The notes beneath the pieces were generated by a model. The model ran no database searches. It was not told the origin of the DNA and saw only the letters and a list, made by a program, of their open reading frames with translations. DNA of 64,000 nucleotides, from NCBI GenBank assembly GCA_050117315.1, contig JASFMY010000018.1, positions 1-64,000 on the forward strand. The letters are read 5' to 3'. A program made the position numbers and the translations under genes. Origin of the DNA: JANQIV01 sp050117315. GTDB taxonomy: Bacteria; Bacteroidota; Ignavibacteria; Ignavibacteriales; Melioribacteraceae. The number at the start of each line of letters is the position of its first letter. Positions within the stretch are counted from its first letter, which is position 1. Below, in pieces: positions 54,634-63,066 of this stretch.

Positions 54634-56133
54634 GTGGCAGAAAATAAATTACGGGTTTTTCTGATGAGCAATTACAAATTCAATGAGCACCATTTATATG
54701 ATATTTGGCAAAAACAAAATTTTAATAATAGTCTGCAAACATTATCCGGGCTTGATGTAACCGTACTGGACGTTGGCGAACTTGATTGTGATAGTGCCGG
54801 TCCCGACTTTAAACACGCCAGGATTAGGATAGGAAATTTAACATATGTAGGCGATATTGAAATTGATACGGATTATAGCGACTGGAAGTCGCACGGGCAT
54901 AACATTGATAAAAAATATGATAAGCTTATACTTCACGTTTCTCTGTTCAACAGAAATAAACAGCAATATGTTTATACCAAGGACGGAAGGAAAGTCCCCA
55001 CGTTAAGTCTGCTGAACCATATTGATAAAGGTATTCTTAACAAGTTTAACGGTAATAAAAACCAAGCTGAAAACAGATTAAGCAACCAGTTGAAATGCTG
55101 CAGCGAAATTGAACATGTTGAAGAGAACATAAAAAGAAAATACATTTCCCAGTTGGGCATAGAACGGTTTGATAAAAAGTGTCGAAGGATTTTCAACAGG
55201 TTAAAAGAGCTTGTCTTTATAAATGAAAGAGAGATTAAAGAACCTGTAATCGGATATGACTTAACCGAAAGTTTTCAGCAAAGGAAGTTTACCCATGATG
55301 ATTTTAAAGACAAAAAATTGTGGGAACAGGTCCTATACGAGATCGTTTTTGAAGCCCTCGGTTATTCGAAAAATAAAACTATTATGATGAGCCTTGCCCA
55401 ATCTGTTAATTTAAGTTTTTTAGAAAAGCTTGGGAATGACACTATAAAAATTGAAACCGCACTTTATAACATTGCAGGATTGTTACCGGATTCGGGGAAA
55501 ATACCCGACGAAGAAACAAGCGACTATACAAAACTATTAAATGAAAACTGGGAGGATATAAAGACTGTTTATGACGGTCAGACTTTCTGCGAAACTCAAT
55601 GGCACTTTTTCAAATTGCGTCCTCAAAACTTTCCAACCGTAAGAATAGCCGGAGGAGTAATTTTACTAAATGCCATCCTTTATGAAAATTTAATCCCGAA
55701 ATTAATTAAGAAAGTAAAAGAGATACGGAAACTTAATGTATTAATCAACTCTTTGAGATCGTTATTTGTTATTAAGTCAAGAGGCTTTTGGCAGAAACAC
55801 TATGTGTTTGACCAGCCTTCGCAAGGTGAAATTAAATATTTCATAGGCGCTTCCCGTGCTGATGAAATAGTAATAAATGTAGTCCTTCCTTTCTTATCTG
55901 TTTATTTTGACATTTTTGGAATGGAAGAATACTCTAAAAAAGTTTTGCAGCTCTACAATATTTATGACCAGCGAGTTGACAACAAAATTGTTAAAGACGT
56001 AGCGGAAAGCCTCGGTATGGAAGAATATTTAAAGAAAACAATTTATACGCAAGGTATGATTGAATTATTTAGAACCCGCTGTTCAAAAAACAAATGCCTG
56101 GAGTGTGAAATAGGTAAAGAGATTTTTGAATAA
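54634..56133 (+). CDS. DUF2851 family protein
   Basis: A 499-residue protein matching DUF2851, a family widespread in Bacteroidota and Chlorobiota with no known function. It has LYDIWQKQNF near the N-terminus, VLDVGELDCDSAGPDFKHARIRIGNLTYVGDIEI and DWKSHGHNIDKKYDKLILHVS, typical of the family's opening domain. The C-terminus carries cysteines in TRCSKNKCLECEIG, possibly a metal knuckle. The start is drawn at GTG 54634; an ATG at 54664 (MSNYKFNEHHLY) is an equally good choice. It converges with the nuclease gene, one base apart. Confidence 0.8.
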   Translation: MAENKLRVFLMSNYKFNEHHLYDIWQKQNFNNSLQTLSGLDVTVLDVGELDCDSAGPDFKHARIRIGNLTYVGDIEIDTDYSDWKSHGHNIDKKYDKLILHVSLFNRNKQQYVYTKDGRKVPTLSLLNHIDKGILNKFNGNKNQAENRLSNQLKCCSEIEHVEENIKRKYISQLGIERFDKKCRRIFNRLKELVFINEREIKEPVIGYDLTESFQQRKFTHDDFKDKKLWEQVLYEIVFEALGYSKNKTIMMSLAQSVNLSFLEKLGNDTIKIETALYNIAGLLPDSGKIPDEETSDYTKLLNENWEDIKTVYDGQTFCETQWHFFKLRPQNFPTVRIAGGVILLNAILYENLIPKLIKKVKEIRKLNVLINSLRSLFVIKSRGFWQKHYVFDQPSQGEIKYFIGASRADEIVINVVLPFLSVYFDIFGMEEYSKKVLQLYNIYDQRVDNKIVKDVAESLGMEEYLKKTIYTQGMIELFRTRCSKNKCLECEIGKEIFE

Positions 56134-56134
56134 G

Positions 56135-56743
56135 CTAGTTATTTTCGCCTTTTAGTTTACTTATTTCGTCCCTTAGTTTAGCGGCTCTTTCGTAATCTTC
56201 TTTTTCTATCGCTTCCCGGAGTTTATCCTGTAAAGTTGCCAGATTAGATTCGTCTTTTAAAGGTATTTTTTCTTCATCCCTTTCTTCCAAATCTGGTTCT
56301 AAATTTCCTTCAAACTTTTGATCTTCTCCTTCACCGGACGGTACAAAAGAAGCATATTTCATAACTTCTTCGGAAACATAAATGGGCGCTCCTGTTCTAA
56401 CGGCTAGTGCAATTGCATCACTCGGTCTTGAATCAATTTGATTTTCGATTGAACTTGTTTCAATAATAATTTTAGCAAAGAAGGTATTGTCTTTTAATTC
56501 GTTTATAAAGACTTCCACAACCTGTGCGCCTACATCGTTTACAATACTTTTAAGCAAATCGTGTGTTAAAGGTCTAGGCGGTTTTATTCCTTCTATTTCC
56601 AATGTAATGGCCTGGGCTTCAAAAGCACCAATGATAATGGGCAGCCGTCTTACCCCGTAAGTTTCCTTCAATAAAAGAGCATAAGCCCCTCCGGTTGAGG
56701 GGCTTGATGATAATCCTACTATTTCAACTAAAACTTTGCTCAA
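56135..56743 (-). CDS. Bifunctional nuclease family protein (DUF151) with C-terminal UVR motif
   Basis: A 202-residue protein. The first about 135 residues are the BFN/DUF151 domain: YALLLKETYGVRRLPIIIGAFEAQAITLEIEG, RPLTHDLLKSIV and IDSRPSDAIALAVRTGAPIYV. The last 35 residues form a UVR motif (LREAIEKEDYERAAKLRDEI), the UvrB/UvrC contact helix, a combination common in this superphylum. DUF151 plant relatives are reported as nucleases; the bacterial role is unclear. It follows etfA by six bases in the same direction. Confidence 0.85.
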   Translation of the reverse strand: MSKVLVEIVGLSSSPSTGGAYALLLKETYGVRRLPIIIGAFEAQAITLEIEGIKPPRPLTHDLLKSIVNDVGAQVVEVFINELKDNTFFAKIIIETSSIENQIDSRPSDAIALAVRTGAPIYVSEEVMKYASFVPSGEGEDQKFEGNLEPDLEERDEEKIPLKDESNLATLQDKLREAIEKEDYERAAKLRDEISKLKGENN

Positions 56744-56749
56744 TATTTT

Positions 56750-57718
56750 CTATTCCTTTACTTTTTTTATCTCGTCTATAAGTGCCGGGACAACCTCAAA
56801 AACATCTCCGGCTATTCCGTAATCAGCAATCTGGAAAATGGGTGCATCTTTGTCTTTATTAACAGCAACAATATATTTGGACGATCTCATGCCCGCAAGG
56901 TGTTGAATTGCTCCGGAAATTCCAAGTGCAACGTATAATGTAGGAGAAACAGTTTTTCCCGTTTGTCCAACCTGTTCGTTGTGAGGTCTCCATCCGGCGT
57001 CTACAACAGCTCTTGAAGCCCCAACTGCCGCACCTAAACTATCAGCCAATTCTTCAACAAGGTTAAAATTCTCAGGTGTCTTTAAACCTCTTCCGCCGGA
57101 AACTATTACTTCGGCTTCTGCTACATCTAGCTTGCCTTCAGATTTTTTCAGCTCAATAACCTTTGCATTTAAATTTAGTTCCGATACTTCTTTTGTCTCA
57201 ACTTCGGCATTGTTACCGGATAGTTCTCCTACTTTGTAAACATTCGGTCTTATTGTAAATACTTTGTTCGCGGATTTTATTTTAACATTGATAAGAGCTT
57301 TACCTGCATAAACAGGACGCATTGCAATTATGTCATCACCGGATAAATCAATACTGATACAGTCCATTGCAATACCGGCATCAAGCTTAACGGCTACTTT
57401 GGGAGCCAGATCTTTTCCCAGCGCAGTATTGCCGAAAACTAGAATATCAGCACCGGTTTCTTTCGCATAATCTGCAACAATATCACCGTAAGCGCTCGAT
57501 GAATAATTTTCAAGATTTGTGTTTTTGAAGTGTACTACTTTATTTATCCCGTAGTTTCCAATATTAGATAAATCTGAGATTTCATTGCCAATAGCAACTG
57601 CAACGGTCTCACAGCCGAATTTGGATGCAATATCACTGCCGGCTTTTGAAGCTTCGAGAGAGGCTTTTTTTATCTGCCCGTTCCTTTGTTCAATAAATAC
57701 TAAAACTTTATTTGCCAT
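56750..57718 (-). CDS. etfA: Electron transfer flavoprotein alpha subunit
   Basis: A 322-residue EtfA. The N-terminal part is the nucleotide-binding-like domain (ADILVFGNTALGKDLAPKVAVKL). The C-terminal FAD domain has IVSGGRGLKTPENFNLVEELAD, AVVDAGWRPHNEQVGQTGKTVSPTLYVALGISGAIQH (partly quoted) and IFQIADYGIAGDVFEVVPAL. With EtfB it moves electrons from acyl-CoA dehydrogenases to the quinone pool. A GGGG ribosome site precedes ATG. It lies nine bases after etfB. Confidence 0.95.
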   Translation of the reverse strand: MANKVLVFIEQRNGQIKKASLEASKAGSDIASKFGCETVAVAIGNEISDLSNIGNYGINKVVHFKNTNLENYSSSAYGDIVADYAKETGADILVFGNTALGKDLAPKVAVKLDAGIAMDCISIDLSGDDIIAMRPVYAGKALINVKIKSANKVFTIRPNVYKVGELSGNNAEVETKEVSELNLNAKVIELKKSEGKLDVAEAEVIVSGGRGLKTPENFNLVEELADSLGAAVGASRAVVDAGWRPHNEQVGQTGKTVSPTLYVALGISGAIQHLAGMRSSKYIVAVNKDKDAPIFQIADYGIAGDVFEVVPALIDEIKKVKE

Positions 57719-57727
57719 GATAACCCC

Positions 57728-58474
57728 TTAAATTACTTTTGCTTCTTCTTTAAGTAAACGTATTAATTCAGGTACCGCACTTGCGTCGGTGCCGATAATT
57801 TTACCCGCTTGTTTTGGTGCAGGTTTTTTCATTTCTACTACTTCAATATAACTTTCCGGAATTGCCGCATCTTTTTCTTCTATGGTTTTTCTTTTTGCTG
57901 CCATAATTCCTTTAAGTGAAGCATAGCGGGGTTCGTTCAACCCTTTTTGAGCAGTAATAACAGCAGGTAGAGAAGTTTCAACAATTTCTCTTCCGCCTTC
58001 AATTTCTCTTTCGGCAATAATTTTTTCACCGTCGAGTTTAAAATCAACAACCACCGATACACAATTGTATCCCAGCATTTCTGCTGTTAATTGACCGACT
58101 ATAGAATTATCGTAATCTACAGATTGTTTTCCAAAGAAAACAAGGTTGGCTTCCTGTGATTTTATTTCTTCGGCCAGAGCTTTTGCCACTGAAAACGAAT
58201 CCGATTCTTGTTCGGTTTTCAAAAGCACTGCACTGTCGGCACCCATGGCCAGAGCTTTTTTTATTGTTTCTTTATTTGCATCGTTTCCAACACTAATAAC
58301 AACAACTTCACCGCCTAAATTTTCTTTTGTTTTTAATGCTTCTTCAATAGCAAATTCGTCGTATGGATTTACAACAAATGTAACTCCGTTTGGATCAATA
58401 GACTTATTGTCACTGCCCACAGTAATTTTTGCTGCTGTATCCGGCACATGACTAACGCAAACAACTATTTTCAT
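57728..58474 (-). CDS. etfB: Electron transfer flavoprotein beta subunit
   Basis: A 248-residue EtfB with VCVSHVPDTAAKITV, VNPYDEFAIEEALK, VVVISVGNDANKETIKKALAMGAD, GKQSVDYDNSIVGQLTAEML and a late NEPRYASLKGIMAAKRK recognition loop. It holds AMP and forms the EtfAB dimer. The start is backed by a perfect AAGGAGG six bases before ATG. It leads the etfB-etfA-DUF151 operon and is divergent from clpS. Confidence 0.95.
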   Translation of the reverse strand: MKIVVCVSHVPDTAAKITVGSDNKSIDPNGVTFVVNPYDEFAIEEALKTKENLGGEVVVISVGNDANKETIKKALAMGADSAVLLKTEQESDSFSVAKALAEEIKSQEANLVFFGKQSVDYDNSIVGQLTAEMLGYNCVSVVVDFKLDGEKIIAEREIEGGREIVETSLPAVITAQKGLNEPRYASLKGIMAAKRKTIEEKDAAIPESYIEVVEMKKPAPKQAGKIIGTDASAVPELIRLLKEEAKVI

Positions 58475-58596
58475 TAATCCTCCTTAGGTTCATAGGAATA
58501 ATAATATTCATAATCAAATTGTGTGTGCAATATATTAAATTTTATTTTTTATGTACAATTTTATAAATTTTAATGTGACTAATATTGTGAATTATT

Positions 58597-58884
58597 ATGA
58601 GCCAAGAACAAACTACAGGAATTGTAGAGCCGGAAATTAAGGATGAAACAACTGTCGGTCTTCCGTTAAGTGTAATTTTATATAACGACGACTGGCACAC
58701 TTTTGAAGAAGTAATTGCGCAGATAATAAAAGCAACAAAATGCTCTTTTGAAAAAGCAAGAGACTTAACTTTTGAAGTGCATGTTAAAGGCAAGGCAAAT
58801 GTTTTTACGGGTGAAATAAGCGCTTGTTTGAAAGTCTCAGCAGTGCTTGAAGAAATTGCTTTACATACTCAAATAGAATCTTAA
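58597..58884 (+). CDS. clpS: ClpS, ATP-dependent Clp protease adaptor
   Basis: A 95-residue ClpS that hands N-degron substrates to ClpA/ClpC. The core shows PLSVILYNDDWHTFEEVIAQIIKATKCS (Asp-Asp-x-His-Thr-Phe substrate pocket) and a later GKANVFTGE in place of the common G.A.V..G turn. The N-terminal 20 residues are acidic and disordered as in the family. clpA is not adjacent. Upstream 120 bases are AT-rich and must hold promoters for both etfB and clpS. Confidence 0.9.
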   Translation: MSQEQTTGIVEPEIKDETTVGLPLSVILYNDDWHTFEEVIAQIIKATKCSFEKARDLTFEVHVKGKANVFTGEISACLKVSAVLEEIALHTQIES

Positions 58885-58954
58885 TTTCCTTACTAACCTC
58901 GTATTTAATTACTATATTTATTTTTTATTTCAAAAATTTTACGAGATTATTTCT

Positions 58955-60037
58955 ATGCAGATTGGATTGGTCGGATTACAATTTTCAGGTAAAACCACTT
59001 TGTTCAATACACTCGCTGGACACGAGTTTGACCCGGCACATGCAATGAAAGAAGAAGCAACTTTGGAAGTTGTAAAAGTGCCGGACAAAAGGCTTGACAG
59101 GCTAACCGAAATGTTTAACCCCAAGAAAAAAGTAAACGCAACAATTGAAATTTTTGACACGCCGGGTTTGCGGATGCAGGATGACGGTAAAGTTAAAATC
59201 ACGACCCAGTTTTTAAATAACGTTAGAAATAACGATGCTTTATTCTACGTAATCAGGCAATTTGAAGAAGAAACCGTTCCGCACCCGATGAACAGCATCG
59301 ATCCTGCAAGGGATATTGAATTTTTAGAATCGGAATTTCTTCTTTCGGACTTAGCGTTTCTTGAGAGCAGGCTTGAAAAACTCAAAAAAGAAGTGATGAA
59401 ATCCAAAGATGAAAAAATAAAAAAAGAACTGCCTATCCTAGAAAAATGCTACGCATATATTGAAGAAGAAAAGCCTTTGAGAATTTTGAATCTCGATGAA
59501 AGTGATCTAAAATTACTTTCCGGCTACCAGTTATTGACTTTGAAAAAACTAGCCGTTGCAATTAATTTTGATGAGAGCTCAATTACTGAAAGTGATGAAA
59601 TAGTGAAGGAGATTGAAAATAAATTTTTGGGTATCGGGGCGTATATTATTCCTTTCTCTGCAAAGATTGAATACGAGCTTTCATCTTTGGATGAAGAAGA
59701 TAAAATAGAATTCATGGCTGATTACGGAATTACCGAATCGGCATTGGATAAGATTTTGCGGACTTCTTACGAAATACTGGGGCTGCAGTCATTTTTTACA
59801 GTGGGAGAAGACGAATGCAGGGCATGGACAATCAAAAAAAATTATACTGCCCAGCAGTCTGCCGGGGTAATTCACACAGATTTTTACAATAAATTTATAA
59901 GAGCAGAAGTTGTTAATTACGAGGATTTTGTAAAATACGGTTCATTTGCAAAATGTAAAGAAGAAGGTGTTTGGAGTTTGGAGGGTAAAGAATATATCAC
60001 TAAAGACGGAGACATTTTAAACATCCGTCACAGTTAA
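58955..60037 (+). CDS. YchF/OLA1-like GTPase with divergent nucleotide motifs
   Basis: A 360-residue protein. The P-loop is GLQFSGKTTLFN (usual YchF form GLPNVGKSTLFN), the G3 motif is DTPGL, and the G4 position reads NFDES where YchF has NxxE. A central coiled-coil insert (FLLSDLAFLESRLEKLKKE) and the C-terminal DUF933/TGS part (FFTVGEDECRAW, AGVIHTDFYNKFIRAEV, KEYITKDGDILNIR) are clear. YchF proteins bind ATP and ribosomes and take part in stress response. The altered loops suggest a lineage-specific branch; function should be related but is not proven. Confidence 0.85.
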   Translation: MQIGLVGLQFSGKTTLFNTLAGHEFDPAHAMKEEATLEVVKVPDKRLDRLTEMFNPKKKVNATIEIFDTPGLRMQDDGKVKITTQFLNNVRNNDALFYVIRQFEEETVPHPMNSIDPARDIEFLESEFLLSDLAFLESRLEKLKKEVMKSKDEKIKKELPILEKCYAYIEEEKPLRILNLDESDLKLLSGYQLLTLKKLAVAINFDESSITESDEIVKEIENKFLGIGAYIIPFSAKIEYELSSLDEEDKIEFMADYGITESALDKILRTSYEILGLQSFFTVGEDECRAWTIKKNYTAQQSAGVIHTDFYNKFIRAEVVNYEDFVKYGSFAKCKEEGVWSLEGKEYITKDGDILNIRHS

Positions 60038-60074
60038 TTTTATTAATTTTTTATAAAAACTTATAAGGTGTAAC

Positions 60075-61532
60075 ATGTCAAAAGAAGCGATAGCAGGTTT
60101 AAAACCTGAACTGATTTGGGAGTACTTTTACGGGATATCTCAAGTGCCCAGGCCTTCAAAAAAAGAAGAAAAAATAAGAGCACATGTTAGAGAGTTCGCA
60201 AATAAAAACAATTTTCAATTTCAAGAAGACAAAGTCGGCAACATTGTAATAAAAATACCGGCAACAGAAGGAAAAGAAAACAGTCCCGTAGTTGTTCTGC
60301 AGGGCCATCTTGATATGGTTTGTGAAAAAAATAAAGGAACCGAGCACGATTTTGAAAATGACCCTATAGAGCTTATTAAAGATGGTGAGTGGATAAAGGC
60401 GAACGGTACAACTTTGGGAGCGGACAACGGAATAGGTGTAGCTGCTGCTATGGCTGCTGCAACTGATAAAGAAGCTGTTCACGGTCCCCTTGAAATTTTA
60501 TGCACGGTTGACGAAGAAACGGGTATGACCGGTGTTAGTGCACTGCAGCCGGGATTTATAACCGGCAGAATTTTGCTGAATATGGATAGCGAAGAAGACG
60601 GAGTCTTTTACATCGGCTGTTCAGGCGGTCAGGACACAATTGGAATTTATGAAATTCAATATACTGACCCAAAAGTTAATTTATTGCCTTACAAGTTGAT
60701 GGTTACCGGATTAAAAGGAGGACATTCAGGACTGGATATACATCAAGGCAGGGCAAATGCAATTAAGTTATTAGCTCGCTTGCTATTAAGACTAGAAGAA
60801 GTAAAATATAAAATTGCAGATTTTGACGGCGGTTCTTTAAGGAATGCAATTCCGCGGGAAGCTGAAGTTACCTTTTTAATAAATCCCATAGATGAAAATG
60901 AAGTAAAAGAGATTATCCAAGAATTCATTGCCGATTCATTGCTTGAATACAAAAATATTGACGGCGGCTTGCATGTGAATTTTGAAAGAAAAGATAGTAA
61001 AATAAAAAAAGTATTCAGGAAGAAGTTTGCAAAAAAAATAATAAACACAATCCTTGCAATGCCTCACGGAGTTTTGTCAATGAGTCCTGATATACCCGGT
61101 TTGGTTGAGACGTCAACAAATCTGGCAACAATAAAAATAGAAGGCGGTAAATTAAGACTGGGCACGAGCCAGCGAAGTGCTATTGATGCTGCAAAGATGA
61201 ATGCAGCCTATTCGGTAGCGGCAGTCTTAAGTTTATCTGACGCAGAAGTGGTTATAGGTGATGCTTACCCTGGCTGGCAGCCTAACATCGATTCGGAATT
61301 ATTAAAAATTTCAAAAGAAGTTTATAAAAAAACATTCGGAAATGAACCTGAAATAAAGGCTATACATGCCGGACTTGAAACAGGTTTACTTGGTGCTAAA
61401 TATCCGGGGATTGATATGATCTCATTCGGCCCTACTATACAAGGTGCTCACTCACCGACTGAGAGGATTAATATAAAAGATGTTGAAAAATTTTATACAC
61501 TTCTTAAAGCAATACTCGAAAAATTCGCATAA
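60075..61532 (+). CDS. pepD: Aminoacyl-histidine dipeptidase (PepD, M20C)
   Basis: A 485-residue M20C metallopeptidase that cleaves Xaa-His and other dipeptides in the cytoplasm. Metal and catalytic motifs are VVLQGHLDMVCE (first His and catalytic Asp), TLGADNGIGVAAAM (bridging Asp), TVDEETGMTG (Glu base and ligand), NMDSEEDGVFYIGCSGG and a late AIHAGLETGLLG. The lid domain lies between about residues 190 and 380. A bidirectional terminator follows directly after the stop. Confidence 0.93.
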   Translation: MSKEAIAGLKPELIWEYFYGISQVPRPSKKEEKIRAHVREFANKNNFQFQEDKVGNIVIKIPATEGKENSPVVVLQGHLDMVCEKNKGTEHDFENDPIELIKDGEWIKANGTTLGADNGIGVAAAMAAATDKEAVHGPLEILCTVDEETGMTGVSALQPGFITGRILLNMDSEEDGVFYIGCSGGQDTIGIYEIQYTDPKVNLLPYKLMVTGLKGGHSGLDIHQGRANAIKLLARLLLRLEEVKYKIADFDGGSLRNAIPREAEVTFLINPIDENEVKEIIQEFIADSLLEYKNIDGGLHVNFERKDSKIKKVFRKKFAKKIINTILAMPHGVLSMSPDIPGLVETSTNLATIKIEGGKLRLGTSQRSAIDAAKMNAAYSVAAVLSLSDAEVVIGDAYPGWQPNIDSELLKISKEVYKKTFGNEPEIKAIHAGLETGLLGAKYPGIDMISFGPTIQGAHSPTERINIKDVEKFYTLLKAILEKFA

Positions 61533-61536
61533 AAAA

Positions 61537-61557
61537 AGGCAGGTAAAGCCTGCCTTT
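61537..61557. terminator. Bidirectional intrinsic terminator
   Basis: AAGGCAGG (61537-61544) and CCTGCCTT (61550-61557) form a perfect 8-bp stem with a TAAAG loop. Four Ts follow on the + strand (end of pepD). On the minus strand the stem is followed by a seven-T run (61532-61538), so it would end the small minus-strand ORF at 61569-61664 even better. Confidence 0.87.
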
Positions 61558-61568
61558 TCGCTTATGTG

Positions 61569-61664
61569 TTAATCTGCGAATAATTCGCGCAAAAGCCTTT
61601 TGAATTTTCTCCAGAAAAGTAGAATAAACACCAGCATCGTTATCCAGATTGTAAAAGTTATCAT
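61569..61664 (-). CDS. Small single-helix membrane protein (31 aa), unknown
   Basis: A 31-residue frame, MITFTIWITMLVFILLFW followed by RKFKRLLRELFAD: one hydrophobic helix of 18 residues and a basic, amphipathic tail, so it would lie in the inner membrane with the tail inside. AAAGG stands six to ten bases before ATG, and a strong terminator on the same strand begins 12 bases after the stop. That pairing of ribosome site, coding sense and terminator is why I list it despite its size. No family is known to me. It could still be chance. Confidence 0.5.
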   Translation of the reverse strand: MITFTIWITMLVFILLFWRKFKRLLRELFAD

Positions 61665-61891
61665 ATCCAGCCTTTCATAAATTTTAACATATTATCGGAA
61701 CAAACTGGTCAAAAATTTAACAAAAAATAATTAACTAAAGTTCACAGTTTTAGTAAGTTTTAACACATTAATTATAATATATTCGCATATTGATTTTTAA
61801 ATAAAGTTCTCTTTTGGGCATATTGTAACAATAAACCAATTTTGGTAATTACAAATTAGAATTAAAATTATAATTGAAAGTGATGTAGAGC

Positions 61892-62626
61892 ATGCAAAGT
61901 ATTTTGATAGTAGATAATAATGAGGATTTTTTAGCGGATTTTTCAAAGGCCTTAAAAAATAAATTAGATTGTGATGTTTCTTTTGCTCCGACGGGCAACC
62001 AGGCACTTGCAAAAATTAAAGTGCAACGTTTTAGTATAATAATAATTGAAAATTCCGTAAAAGATATTCCCGGCTTCGAATTAGTCGGTGTATTAAAGTC
62101 AAGCGCAGCAACCAGGTCAATTCCGGTTATAGTTTTATCGGAAAATCAAGACCCTATAATTTTAAAGAGATATGCAAATTTGGATATTGACGAATTTATG
62201 TTTAAACCTCTTGATATGGAGATTGCTATTTCTAAACTCGAAAATATACTTGCCAAGCAAACTAGCAAGGTGATGATAATTGACGACCATACGGGGATTC
62301 AGACATTTATCCAGAGAGTTATCAAGTCCAAGTTTTTTAGGGACACAATTGTTGCAAATAACGGGAGGGAAGCTTTTGAGTTATTAAAATCGGAAAAACC
62401 GGTTTTAATTATTCTAGATATTGCCATGCCGGAAATGAGCGGTGTTGAATTTGTTAAAAAACTGCGTAATGAAAAAAAATATGGAAATATTCCAATAGTT
62501 ATATTATCAAGCAATACCGACCCGGAAATTATACAAGAAGTTGTTAAATTTAATATCAGTGAATATCTTGCCAAACCAATTTCAATCCAGGAATTAACCG
62601 TAAAGTTGAAAAAATATTTTGAATGA
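61892..62626 (+). CDS. Response regulator with two receiver domains, first lacking the phospho-Asp
   Basis: A 244-residue protein of two receiver domains and no output domain. The first (about 1-121) has LIVDNNED at the acidic pocket, but Glu53 (IIIIENS) takes the place of the phosphorylated Asp, with Ser83 and Lys105 kept. The second (about 126-244) is complete: IIDD (131-132), LILDIAMPEMSG-like with Asp176, Ser206-Ser207 and Lys228. The first domain may be a fixed phospho-mimic while the second is phosphorylated by an unseen histidine kinase. It probably signals through protein contacts. Upstream lies an AT-rich 225-bp gap. Confidence 0.87.
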   Translation: MQSILIVDNNEDFLADFSKALKNKLDCDVSFAPTGNQALAKIKVQRFSIIIIENSVKDIPGFELVGVLKSSAATRSIPVIVLSENQDPIILKRYANLDIDEFMFKPLDMEIAISKLENILAKQTSKVMIIDDHTGIQTFIQRVIKSKFFRDTIVANNGREAFELLKSEKPVLIILDIAMPEMSGVEFVKKLRNEKKYGNIPIVILSSNTDPEIIQEVVKFNISEYLAKPISIQELTVKLKKYFE

Positions 62627-62633
62627 AAAATTT

Positions 62634-62866
62634 TATACTGTTCAAGTCGCTTGAAGTACTGTTGAATTAGATTTTTGTACTGTTCAAGTCGCTTGAAATA
62701 CTGTTGAATTAGATTTTTGTACTGTTTAAGTCGCTTGAAGTACTGTTGAATTAGATTTTTGTACTGTTCAAGTCGCTTGAAATACTGTTGAATTAGATTT
62801 TTGTACTGTTCAAGTCGCTTGAAATACTGTTGAATTAAATTTTTGTACTGTTTAAGCCGCTTGAAT
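62634..62866. repeat. 42-bp palindrome-bearing tandem satellite, six copies
   Basis: TACTGTT(C/T)AAGTCGCTTGAA begins at 62636, 62678, 62720, 62762, 62804 and 62846, an exact 42-bp period; the last copy is partial and more diverged. Each unit holds TTCAAG-TCG-CTTGAA, a 6-bp inverted repeat. The unit splits into two 21-bp halves, both opening TACTGTT-AA, so it arose from a 21-bp monomer. Differences between copies are few (C/T in the palindrome arm, A/G after it). There are no unique spacers. It begins ten bases after the response regulator stop. Confidence 0.9.
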
Positions 62867-63004
62867 CCGGATTATGCATTAGCGAAGACGAAAGGTAAGA
62901 TATTTTATTTGATGAAAGATGCCGTCCATCCATTTTCTTTTTACCGGTAAAGCAATTTTTAGGACTTCTCTGTTCGTGTGATTACTTGGGCAAGCTCCTA
63001 ATGC

Positions 63005-63066
63005 AAGAAAACCCGCTTAAGCAATAACCGGGTTATGTATATTATTAGAGGCGGCGGTCGGATTCG
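63005..63066. repeat. Direct repeat, left copy (tRNA-Cys 3' end plus terminator)
   Basis: Matches 63344-63405 at 61 of 62 positions, differing only at 63025 (T against C). It covers the tRNA-Cys acceptor stem, half of the T arm and the terminator hairpin. The two copies bracket the GIY-YIG gene with a 339-bp offset, like the attL/attR repeats of tRNA-integrating elements. Confidence 0.9.
63010..63034 (-). terminator. Displaced copy of the tRNA-Cys terminator
   Basis: AACCCG (63010-63015) and CGGGTT (63029-63034) form the same stem as at 63349-63373, within a 62-bp direct repeat. Its T-tract is shorter (TTTTCTTG on the minus strand), so it should be weaker. It ends the GIY-YIG transcript. Confidence 0.65.

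Noticed and set aside
61797..62012. 71-aa minus-strand frame overlapping the response regulator start
   Set aside because: It covers the regulator's first receiver on the opposite strand and has no domain or ribosome site.
62634..62866. CRISPR array
   Set aside because: Units are 42 bp and fully repeated with no unique spacers, and no cas gene is in the window.
62634..62866. Coding repeat protein on the minus strand
   Set aside because: One minus frame is open through the satellite (K-N-L-I-Q-Q-Y-F-K-R-L-E-Q-Y units) but it has no start codon and a TAA just upstream of the array.
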